Origin: CAINVV01 sp038323575
GTDB lineage: Bacteria; Bacteroidota; Bacteroidia; Bacteroidales; Prolixibacteraceae
Length of the DNA stretch: 64,000 bases
Reading direction: 5' to 3'
Assembly: GCA_038323575.1 (NCBI GenBank)
Contig: JBBQHB010000001.1
Coordinates: 96,537 to 160,536 of the forward strand
In this document: positions 42,983-51,400 of the stretch, piece after piece
How positions within the stretch are numbered: position 1 is the first letter of the stretch
Layout: every line of letters starts with the position of its first letter
Translations under genes and position numbers: made by a program
The notes under the pieces: model-generated
Databases searched by the model: none
What the model saw: the letters and a program-made list of their open reading frames with translations, nothing else
What the model was told of the DNA's origin: nothing

Positions 42983-44095
42983 CTAGGCAATGATTGCTTT
43001 CGGAAGCTGATGCAACAGTTTTTCCTTGATGGATGCCCCCAGTCCGGCTGTTTCCGGTACAGCAACCACTCCCTTGTTGTCATAAGTTATACCGCCGGAA
43101 ACAGGATCTTCTGTAAACATCAGCGGGGTATCGAAATCGCAGTGAATAATGTTGTGGCTAGCCAGGGCAAGATGTGCCACGGCAGTAAAGCCCAGGCGTG
43201 ATTCAAGGAATCCGCCGGCCTGTAATTTCATTCCTGCCTCTTCAGCCAGCTGTATGATCTTTAAAGCATTGAAAATTCCTGCCGATTTCCCCAGTTTTAC
43301 ATTGAGCAGGTCGCAGGCGCCGAGACCGATCAGCCTTTTGGCATCGTGGTGGTCGCAGCAGGATTCGTCTGCCATGATAGGAATAGGACTTTGTTTCCGC
43401 ACACCGGCCAGCGCCATGAAATTCCAGCGCGGAATGGGTTCCTCACAATGCTGGATATTGAATGCCTCTATGGCTTTAAGGGCGGCGACCGCTGTTTCGG
43501 TATCCCATCCCTGGTTGGCATCTATCCTGACGGGTATGTCGAAGCCGACTGCCTCACGGATTAACCGGATCCTTTCAACATCTTTATCGCCGGCTTCCCC
43601 GAGCTTCACTTTGATCGCCTGAAAGCCGTTCTCTTTTATTTTCAGGGCATCAGCAGCCATTTTGTACTTATCGCCAAGGCTCACCGTATAATCAGTCACC
43701 AAAATCTTGTCCTTCTTCCCTCCCAGAAAAGCATAAAGCGGAAGCCCCGCATTTTGTGCTGCAATATCGTACAAGGCCATATCAAAAGCACTTTTGATGC
43801 TGGAGTTTCCGTAGATCACCCGTTCCATCCGAATGGTACAGGCTTCAATTTTTTCCGGATCCTGCCCGAGCAATCCTTTGGCCAGATATTGCCCCACCAC
43901 CATGCAGGTTTCCATGCTTTCACCATTGATTGACCTGAACGGACTGCATTCACCGAATCCTGTGAAGCCTTTGTCGGTGCGGACAACCACCACCACATTG
44001 TCTGCATATTCGAAGCTGCCCAGCGAAATAATGAAAGGCTCCTTCAGCCTGACCGGCATCTGGTACAATTCAATTTTTGTGATCTTCAGATTCAT
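42983..44095 (-). CDS. Dipeptide epimerase (enolase superfamily)
   Basis: ATG at 44095 overlaps the stop of the upstream hydrolase gene (ATGA, 44092-44095), so this start is preferred over longer in-frame options. The 370 residues show the muconate-lactonizing/epimerase fold: ITKIELYQMPVRLKEPFIISLG, the KxK catalytic pair in AIKVKLGEAG, metal ligands RIDANQGW, HCEEPIPRWN and MADESCCDHHDA, and the second base in LNVKLGKSAG. This matches L-Ala-D/L-Glu-type epimerases, which recycle murein dipeptides. Substrate assignment is not secure from sequence alone. Confidence 0.9.
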   Translation of the reverse strand: MNLKITKIELYQMPVRLKEPFIISLGSFEYADNVVVVVRTDKGFTGFGECSPFRSINGESMETCMVVGQYLAKGLLGQDPEKIEACTIRMERVIYGNSSIKSAFDMALYDIAAQNAGLPLYAFLGGKKDKILVTDYTVSLGDKYKMAADALKIKENGFQAIKVKLGEAGDKDVERIRLIREAVGFDIPVRIDANQGWDTETAVAALKAIEAFNIQHCEEPIPRWNFMALAGVRKQSPIPIMADESCCDHHDAKRLIGLGACDLLNVKLGKSAGIFNALKIIQLAEEAGMKLQAGGFLESRLGFTAVAHLALASHNIIHCDFDTPLMFTEDPVSGGITYDNKGVVAVPETAGLGASIKEKLLHQLPKAIIA

Positions 44096-45504
44096 TTTGT
44101 TTCTCCGGATTTGAAAGTGGTCCAGGGTTCTGTTGGCCGGTTTTTGAGCATCCCTGTCAGCCACTCGTACTGCGGATGTTCTTTCAGGAATTTTTCACCG
44201 TTAAAAGCCTTTCCACATGCCGATCCCCAGCGGGCAACGAACGACATCTGTTTGGCCATGGCGGCATCAACCACCTTTCCGTCCATTGTGCCTTCCGGAC
44301 TGAAAGGCGCGGATGGCCCGAAGGGTTGCGCATCTGTTTCCCAATGTCCACAGAGTGTGCGGCCTCCGGGATTATTTTTCTTCAGGTAGCTGTCGTAATG
44401 ATCGGCCTCAAAAGCCTTGGCGAGTTTTACATCAATTTTTCCCGCATGCTCTTTCATGAGTTGTTTCCAGCGCACACGCCGGGCAATGGATGAATATTTG
44501 ATGTTCGTCTCGTCGTGCCTGGTCTCAAAGCGCAGGATTTTCAGGTCTTCTGCCACATTTGAACCGATAAAAAAACCGTCCTTCTTCTTTTCGAACCCAA
44601 TGTATTTCAGTCCGAGTTCCAACCTTGCAATTTCGTTGGTATTGATATCACCTATCAGCCAGGCATTGGCATATCCGCCGTTGTTGTCTTTCTTCATGAT
44701 TTCGCACCATTCATCAATATTGGAAGCATACTGGGTGGCGTGGCGCATGCGCGAAAACTCGGGGGCGCCTTTGGGGTCGAACGGAATAAAATTCCCAATC
44801 GTTGTTTCAGATCCGACCAATCCGGCATCGGTAATGAAAAAATCCGTCTCGCTGTGCACAAAGCCGGCAACCGACTGCATCAGAATCCGGTGTCCCTTAT
44901 CAGGAAGGATGTCCAGGATGATGTTGCACAATGGATTGTAGTACATATCCATGGTGTTGTGCCCAAAAACAATTTTCCCGTCGGCCGTCATGCTTCCGGT
45001 TGCAATAAAGGAACTGCAGGATTCTTTGGGGTGCTCTGGATGATGGGACCGGACCGAATCTTTGACAGTAGGCCACCAGTAGCCCATCAGTTCCGCGTAC
45101 CCGTTAAGCGCCACCAATTCATCCCTGGAAGCTGCAACACCTGCAGCTTTCAACCCTTCTGAAATACCCTCTATCTCTTCGGCATTTTCGATGTCAACCT
45201 TTGGCGACAGTATCGTACCTGCATGATCAACATACCACGACCAATCCATGGCTGTCTCATAGGTCCATCTGGCCCTTAAAAGTCGGAGGTTTTCTTTGAT
45301 CTCATTGACCATCAGGTAACCGTGCTGAAATCCTCGCTCAGTGGGGGAACCCTCAATGTGAAGATAGATCCATCCATTTTTCTCAAAACGGTAAGCTTTG
45401 GAAAGCTGGTTACGCTGAGTGTCAGAAAGTTGATTGGTTGTCTGACCTTGCAGAAATGTAGCCAACACAAGCAAAAATAAAAGTAACAGGCTGATTTTCT
45501 TCAT
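44092..45504 (-). CDS. Secreted C45-type autoproteolytic acyltransferase/amidase
   Basis: The 470-residue product has a signal peptide (MKKISLLLLFLLVLATFLQG). It fits C45/phospholipase-B-like N-terminal-nucleophile hydrolases: SPTERGFQHGYLM near the N-terminus, then the probable self-cleavage site ...KES|CSSFIATGSMTADGK with Cys163 becoming the nucleophile, GHNTMDMYYNP and DAGLVGSETTIGN. Such enzymes cleave linear amide bonds (acyl-amino acids, beta-lactam precursors, peptides). Four-nt overlap with the epimerase gene indicates translational coupling and suggests a joint role, possibly in using cell-wall-derived amides or dipeptides; that is inference. Confidence 0.8.
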   Translation of the reverse strand: MKKISLLLLFLLVLATFLQGQTTNQLSDTQRNQLSKAYRFEKNGWIYLHIEGSPTERGFQHGYLMVNEIKENLRLLRARWTYETAMDWSWYVDHAGTILSPKVDIENAEEIEGISEGLKAAGVAASRDELVALNGYAELMGYWWPTVKDSVRSHHPEHPKESCSSFIATGSMTADGKIVFGHNTMDMYYNPLCNIILDILPDKGHRILMQSVAGFVHSETDFFITDAGLVGSETTIGNFIPFDPKGAPEFSRMRHATQYASNIDEWCEIMKKDNNGGYANAWLIGDINTNEIARLELGLKYIGFEKKKDGFFIGSNVAEDLKILRFETRHDETNIKYSSIARRVRWKQLMKEHAGKIDVKLAKAFEADHYDSYLKKNNPGGRTLCGHWETDAQPFGPSAPFSPEGTMDGKVVDAAMAKQMSFVARWGSACGKAFNGEKFLKEHPQYEWLTGMLKNRPTEPWTTFKSGETK

Positions 45505-45643
45505 GGTAGTTTCATCTTTTGCGTAGCAAAGATATATTTAAAGTGTCAGGCAGCTTCGCCGGTTACGGCATATGTTGTGTTAAAAGTGCTTTGTGTTTTG
45601 TTAATAGTGTTAATTGTATTGCAGGTTATGGCATATGCAGTAA

Positions 45644-47908
45644 TTACCCGTATTTTTGAATCATTTCCATCAACTGGTCTTTCCGGATCGGCTTACAAAG
45701 AATGTCGTCGCAACCGGCATCCAGGATGGCTGCAGTCTCTTCCGGCAAGGTAAATGCAGTCTGGGCAATGATCCTGAGATCCGGGTATTTTTCTTTCAGA
45801 ATCCTGGTGGCTTCAATCCCTCCCATTACCGGCATTTTAATGTCCATTAAAATAAGATTGTAACTGTTTTTCAGCGCCAATTCAACTGCGTCCTTACCGT
45901 TGAATGCCTGTTCAATGTTTAGCACGTTGTTTTTCAGCAAGGCACAAAGATACTGGATATTGACCTCTTCATCATCGACGATCAAAATTTTAAAATCCTT
46001 AATGTCTTTGGGCGCAGCGGCCTGAACAGGAACAGGCGCATTTTCCTGCCTGAAATATTTACACGGAATGCTGAAATAAAAACGGGAGCCCTTATTTGGT
46101 TCTGACGTTAAACTCAAATTACCGCCAATCAATCCGACCAATTCTTTTGTGATACTCAATCCCAGACCCGTTCCGCCGATCGCCATAGATATGGCCTGTT
46201 CACTCCTATAGAATGTCTCGAATACTTTTTGTTGTTCTTCGGAAGAAATCCCCAACCCGGTATCTTTTACATAAAATTCAACCTCATCACCGATTTGATC
46301 GTAACCTAGCTCTATACTTCCTTCCATAGTATATTTGATGGCATTGGAGGTTAAATTGGTCAGAATTTGTCTTATTTTATTGGTGTCAGAGACAACAATC
46401 AAATTCTTGTGCTTTTCAGGGATGTTCATTTTCAGCTCGACCCCTTTCTTTCTGTCCATGATGCTGAAAACGGAGAAAATATATCTTACAGCTTCTGCCG
46501 GACTAACTCCTGTGTAACTGACTGTCATTTTTTCACTTTGCAAACGTGACAGAAGGATCACCTCATCAATCAGTGCCAGCAACTGTCCTGAGCTCTTCAG
46601 TATTATTGAGGCAAATGAATCTTTCTCTTTGCTATCCGCATCAGCCATCAGGCTGGAGAAACCCATGATGGCATTCATAGGTGTCCTGACTTCGTGGCTA
46701 AGGTTGTTCAGCAGGGCAGACCGAAGGCGGCTCGTCTCTTCCGATCTTGCCTTAGCTTCCATCAACTCTTCCCTGTTCCGTATCGCGAGGGTAATGTCAG
46801 TTCCAACGCCTATCAAGGCAATCACTTTCCCGTTCTCATCCTTTATGGTTGTGGAAGAAAGCATGATAGGGAACAGGGATCCATCTTTACGCTTGTTCAT
46901 GATTTCTCCGCGCCAACTTTCATCCCCAACCTTGGGAAGAATGTTCCTTGCCAGCAAATTTTGCAGATCGTCCGGACGAATGATGTCAATTTTTTGCCCA
47001 ATAAGCTCGTCTTCCACAAACCCGTAAGTTCGCAGGAAGGATTCATTGACATAGAGTATCTCATCGTTCATATCAGTGATCGTGACGCATTCGCTGATAC
47101 TTTCCATAGAATGAGCCAGTAACCTGATCTTTCTGTCTGCCTTTTTTATTTCGGTGATATCCTCTTTGACGGCCAAATAATGGGTGATTTTACCGTTTTC
47201 ATCAGCTATCGGCGAGATGACGGCTGATTCATAATAGATCTCACGGTTTTTCTTGATATTTTCAAATTCACCGTGCCACTCCCCGCCGTTTGTAATGGTT
47301 TCCCAGAGTTGCCTGTACTCTTCCGAAGATTTGGTACCCGATTTTAATACCCTGGGATTTTGTCCAAAAACTTCATCAAAACTGTAGCCGGTAAGCTCGG
47401 AAAATTTTGGATTTACATACTCAATGTCTCCTTTGGTATTGGTAATAACGATGGATGCAGGATTTTGCTCGATTGCGCGGGAAAGGATTCTCAGTTGGTC
47501 CTCCGCCGCTTTTTTCGATTTGAGGATCGCTTTTTTTTCAATGGCCTGGCCAATTGCCGTGCCAAGCCTGGTGATGTGGTCTTTGATGATGTAATCATCT
47601 GCACCCGCCTTCATCACTTCTACAGCTGTTTCTTCGTTGATCGACCCTGTTACCAGTATGAATGGAACAGAAGGCGCCAGGTTTTCCTTGATTATCAGTG
47701 CCTCCATCCCGCTGAAAAGAGGCAATGAGTAATCTGAAAGTATTATATCAGGATTGAAATCCTGCAAGGCAGTTACGTAATTTTCCCTGCGGTCAACAAC
47801 CAGATCGGTAAATTGTATTCCACTTTTCCTGATTTGGCGTTTGATCAGTTCTGCATCCGCCGGAAGATCCTCCACCATTAAAATTTTCAATACTAATTCC
47901 ATATACAA
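45644..47908 (-). CDS. Hybrid sensor kinase: REC-PAS-PAS-HisKA-HATPase-REC
   Basis: The 754 residues comprise an N-terminal receiver (about 7-125; DY motif with Asp59 and Lys109), two PAS domains (about 140-255 and 265-378; each ends in ITEI/ITLA-like PAC strands), HisKA with LLNNLSHEVRTPMNAIMGF (His405), HATPase_c with N-box TNLTSNAIKYT, DTGLGIS and GTGLGLS, and a C-terminal receiver (about 640-752; LILMDIKMPVMGG with Asp689). There are no membrane helices, so the protein is cytoplasmic. Its N-terminal receiver could be fed by the kinase of the upstream copper-ATPase fusion, directly or through the single-domain regulator. Last gene of the minus-strand signalling cluster. No output domain follows the last receiver. 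Confidence 0.93.
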   Translation of the reverse strand: MYMELVLKILMVEDLPADAELIKRQIRKSGIQFTDLVVDRRENYVTALQDFNPDIILSDYSLPLFSGMEALIIKENLAPSVPFILVTGSINEETAVEVMKAGADDYIIKDHITRLGTAIGQAIEKKAILKSKKAAEDQLRILSRAIEQNPASIVITNTKGDIEYVNPKFSELTGYSFDEVFGQNPRVLKSGTKSSEEYRQLWETITNGGEWHGEFENIKKNREIYYESAVISPIADENGKITHYLAVKEDITEIKKADRKIRLLAHSMESISECVTITDMNDEILYVNESFLRTYGFVEDELIGQKIDIIRPDDLQNLLARNILPKVGDESWRGEIMNKRKDGSLFPIMLSSTTIKDENGKVIALIGVGTDITLAIRNREELMEAKARSEETSRLRSALLNNLSHEVRTPMNAIMGFSSLMADADSKEKDSFASIILKSSGQLLALIDEVILLSRLQSEKMTVSYTGVSPAEAVRYIFSVFSIMDRKKGVELKMNIPEKHKNLIVVSDTNKIRQILTNLTSNAIKYTMEGSIELGYDQIGDEVEFYVKDTGLGISSEEQQKVFETFYRSEQAISMAIGGTGLGLSITKELVGLIGGNLSLTSEPNKGSRFYFSIPCKYFRQENAPVPVQAAAPKDIKDFKILIVDDEEVNIQYLCALLKNNVLNIEQAFNGKDAVELALKNSYNLILMDIKMPVMGGIEATRILKEKYPDLRIIAQTAFTLPEETAAILDAGCDDILCKPIRKDQLMEMIQKYG

Positions 47909-47966
47909 AGGCCTAATTCATTTTTATTGCTGCCGGACCACTATCGGGGTTGATTTTTCTGAAAGC

Positions 47967-48410
47967 TTACTTTGGCGGTTCGTTCAGCAAAAGCCAATAC
48001 ATGCCCAGCTCCTTGACTGTAGTTATAAATTTCTCAAAATCAACGGGTTTAACGATAAAACTATTAGCCCCCAGTTTGTAACCGGCTATCACATCACTTT
48101 CTTCCTTGGAGGATGTAAGAATAACCACCGGGATTGACTTTGTCCGTTCATCGGCTTTAACCCTTCTTAATATCTCAAGACCATCAATTTTCGGAAGTTT
48201 TAAATCCAGAATCACCAATTTGGGAATTGAATGCATATCCCTGCCAATGTATTTTCCGGTAGCAAAAAAATACTCCATTGCCTCTTCGCCATCGGTAACC
48301 ACATGAATTTTGTTCACTATGTTGTTCTTTTTCAGGGCACGCAGTGTCAACTCTACATCGTTTGGGTTGTCCTCAACCAGCAGGACCTCTACGGCATTGA
48401 ATTCCTTCAT
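47967..48410 (-). CDS. Single-domain response regulator (Rcp1 type)
   Basis: ATG at 48410 (MKEFNAVEVLLVEDNPNDVE) is preferred: an AAAGAGA stretch lies just before it and the REC fold begins at once. The 147 residues are a receiver alone: acidic VEDNPND, phospho-acceptor LVILDLKLPKIDG with Asp69, VILTSSKEE and a conserved Lys in FIVKPVDFEKF. The pattern (NPNDVELTLRALKKNNI, DGEEAMEYFFATGKY) matches Rcp1-like regulators that work with phytochrome-class kinases. It sits 50 nt downstream of the copper ATPase-receptor kinase fusion, which lacks its own receiver, and is the obvious phosphotransfer partner. Confidence 0.92.
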   Translation of the reverse strand: MKEFNAVEVLLVEDNPNDVELTLRALKKNNIVNKIHVVTDGEEAMEYFFATGKYIGRDMHSIPKLVILDLKLPKIDGLEILRRVKADERTKSIPVVILTSSKEESDVIAGYKLGANSFIVKPVDFEKFITTVKELGMYWLLLNEPPK

Positions 48411-48460
48411 GATTCTCTTTATTAAATTATTTCTGCAAATTAAATAAAATGACAATAGCT

Positions 48461-51400
48461 TTATACAGGTAACGCAAAATAAAATATGGCTCCTCCATTT
48501 ACTTTTCCTTCGGCCCAGACACGTCCCTGCAGCCGAAGAACAATCCGCTGGACAATGGCGAGTCCGACCCCTGTGCCATCATAATCATCGGCGGAATGTA
48601 GACGTTGAAAGACCCCAAACAATTTGTCTGCATAGGCCATATCAAAACCGGCCCCGTTATCTTTTACATAATAAATTATTTCTGATCCTTCCGAAATGCT
48701 CCCCACTTCGATCCTGCATTTGCTGTGTTTGGATGTAAATTTGATTGCGTTGCCAATTAAATTGACCCATACCTGCCTAATGATGGATGAATCGGTTTCG
48801 ATCTTAGGAAGCTTATGCAGTATGAAACTAATATTTTCCTTTTGCCCTTCCGGAACCAGCTCGCTGAAGACCGAATCAGCCATTGCATGCATATCCACCG
48901 GACAAAATTTAATGATCTGACGTCCCAACCTCGAAAACCGAAGCAGATCATCGATCAGATTGCCCATTCTCTTAGCGTTACCGGTTATGACGCTGAGGAG
49001 CCTGACTCCTTCCTGATCCAGAGACGAGGTATAATCTTCCATCAATATAGTTGCAAAACCATCTATTGCCCTGAGCGGCGCCCGCAAATCGTGAGAAACG
49101 GAGTAACTGAATGCTTCCAGTTCTTTGTTTGTTGCCTCCAGTTGTGCCGAACTTAAAGTCAATTTTTCTGATTTGGCGTTCAGCTCCTTGACAATGTTCA
49201 GCAGCGCTTTCCTGTAGTCGGTAAGATCGCCCATCCTTGCTTCCAGCGCAGCCGTCCGTTGAGAGACCCTCTGTTCAAGTTCTTTGTACAAATTAACATT
49301 TTCTATTGCTCTGGCTGCTGAATCCGCAAGTGTTTGCAGCAACTGTACATCAATATTTGTAACAAAATGTTTTTCGCTCCAGTAATTGCCGATTGCGCCA
49401 ACAGGATTTTCTGTATTCACCGGGACAAGGGCCAGACTTCTGACAAATGTTGATTCGTAAAACCTGTCAGGATCATTCTTATCTTCATATACATCGTTAA
49501 TGATTATTGGCGTGCGGTTAAGAATGACCAAACCACCGTTGCAGCTGTCCAGACGGAATCTTTGTCCTTTCCACAATGGTCCGATTGTATCCTCTTCGGC
49601 GCAATAACATTGATCCCCTTCACGATTAATGAATACTGCGCCTTGAGAGGCCGTAAGTTTCCTTGCCGAAGCCACAACGATTTGCTGAACGGTTTCCAGC
49701 GTCCGCGCAGATGAAAGGTCTTTGATCGCATCAATGAGATGGCTCAATCTGCTGTTTAATTTTATGATCTCCTCTTCAGCCTGGTTCCTGGCAGTCATAT
49801 CCACTCCAAAAGCCCAGTTCTGATCACCGGAAGAAACGATATCCCATGAGATATTCTTTTTTGATCCGTCTTTACAGGTTACAACCACATCCATGGGTTC
49901 AATTTTTGAATTGTCCAGGATTGCAGCCTCAACTCTCTTTTGCCACTCTTCCTCTACCTGCCTGCGGTAATTTTCGTCGGGATAGGCAAGTGGCCACCAC
50001 TTTGCTGCATCTGGAACCTCCTCAATTTCATATCCAAATAATTTGGTAAAAGTGGGATTGACATATTCCGCTGTTTGTGCAACACCCGTGGACAGATAGA
50101 TAGCAACCGGTGTATGCTCGGTGATGGCTTTAAATTTTTTCTCGCTTTTTTCAAGGATCTCTGTTACCTGTCTTCGCTGGAGGACTTCTGTTTCCAGCAA
50201 CGCATTGGCATGTGCAAGATCTGCCGTTCTTACCTTCACCTGGTATTCTACCATGTCGTATGAACGCTGTAATTCTGCTTTCGTTTGTTCGAGTGTTTCC
50301 TTCTCTTTTTGAAGTTCACTGTTGATTATTTTTAGTTGGCCGGGGCTTGGTATTTTCAGCAATTTGGGCAACATCGGCCATACCACAACAGCAGTTGCCA
50401 AAGAAACTATGGCTGTTATGGAATCTACGATTGCCTGCCACCAATCGACCGTCCACCACAAGCCGATGATGTGGACAAAGTGGGTTGTGCCGCACACCAG
50501 GATGAATGCCCCAAACAGGATAATGGACCACGAAAAAGGCAAATCCTTCCGTTTTCGGATAAAGATGATCAGAAAAATGGGAATCGAAGCGTATGAAATC
50601 GCAATCAAACCATTGGAAATGGCCATTACCATCATCAGCAGCGGAGTCATGGTAAGTGCATTTGCGCCTTTTATTTCCATTGATTCAGTCATGGTAAGAA
50701 GTGGCACCACGATTAAAAGAAACAGCGTGAGCGCCGGTCCCATTACATAGAACAACAAATCCACGATTTTTCGCCCTTTTGTCTTTGGCGCGCTGAAATT
50801 CCTGACTTTGTAGCCACGAAGACGAAGGCTGTTGGTTACTACCAGAATAGAACTGAATGCCATAGCACCCGCTGCAAACATCGGACTGAGCAGACCGAAG
50901 GCTGCAATCGGGATAAGCGCCACATTGTAAAACAGGGCCCAGATCAAATTTTCAACAATGGTTTTTGAGATCCCGCGCGATAATGAGATGGCACGTCCAA
51001 CTCCGTGCAGGTCGCCGCTGATAAGGGTAATTCCCGCGGCAGCCATGGCCACATCGGTTCCGGTACCTATGGCGATGCCCACATCGGCCCGGGCCAATGC
51101 CGGTGCATCGTTGATGCCGTCACCCACCATGATTACCTTTGGGTGAGCCTGATTAGCCAGTGCTCCTGAATTTTGCAGTTTTTTTATAGCGTCCGCTTTC
51201 CCTCCAGGCAAAACTTCAGCCAATATACGGGTTATCCCAACCTGTTTCGCTACCGCGGATGCCGTGCGCTGGTTGTCACCTGTCATCATGACAATCTCAA
51301 GCCCAAGTAATTTAAGTTCATTGATGGCTTCCCGGGATCCGGGTTTGAGGGTGTCGGCAACAGCAATCAACCCTACCGGGATTGGTGGCTCAGAAGGAAC

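Noticed and set aside
44096..44164. N-terminal extension of the dipeptide epimerase
   Set aside because: It lies inside the end of the upstream hydrolase gene, while ATG 44095 gives the standard ATGA overlap and the normal enolase-superfamily start.
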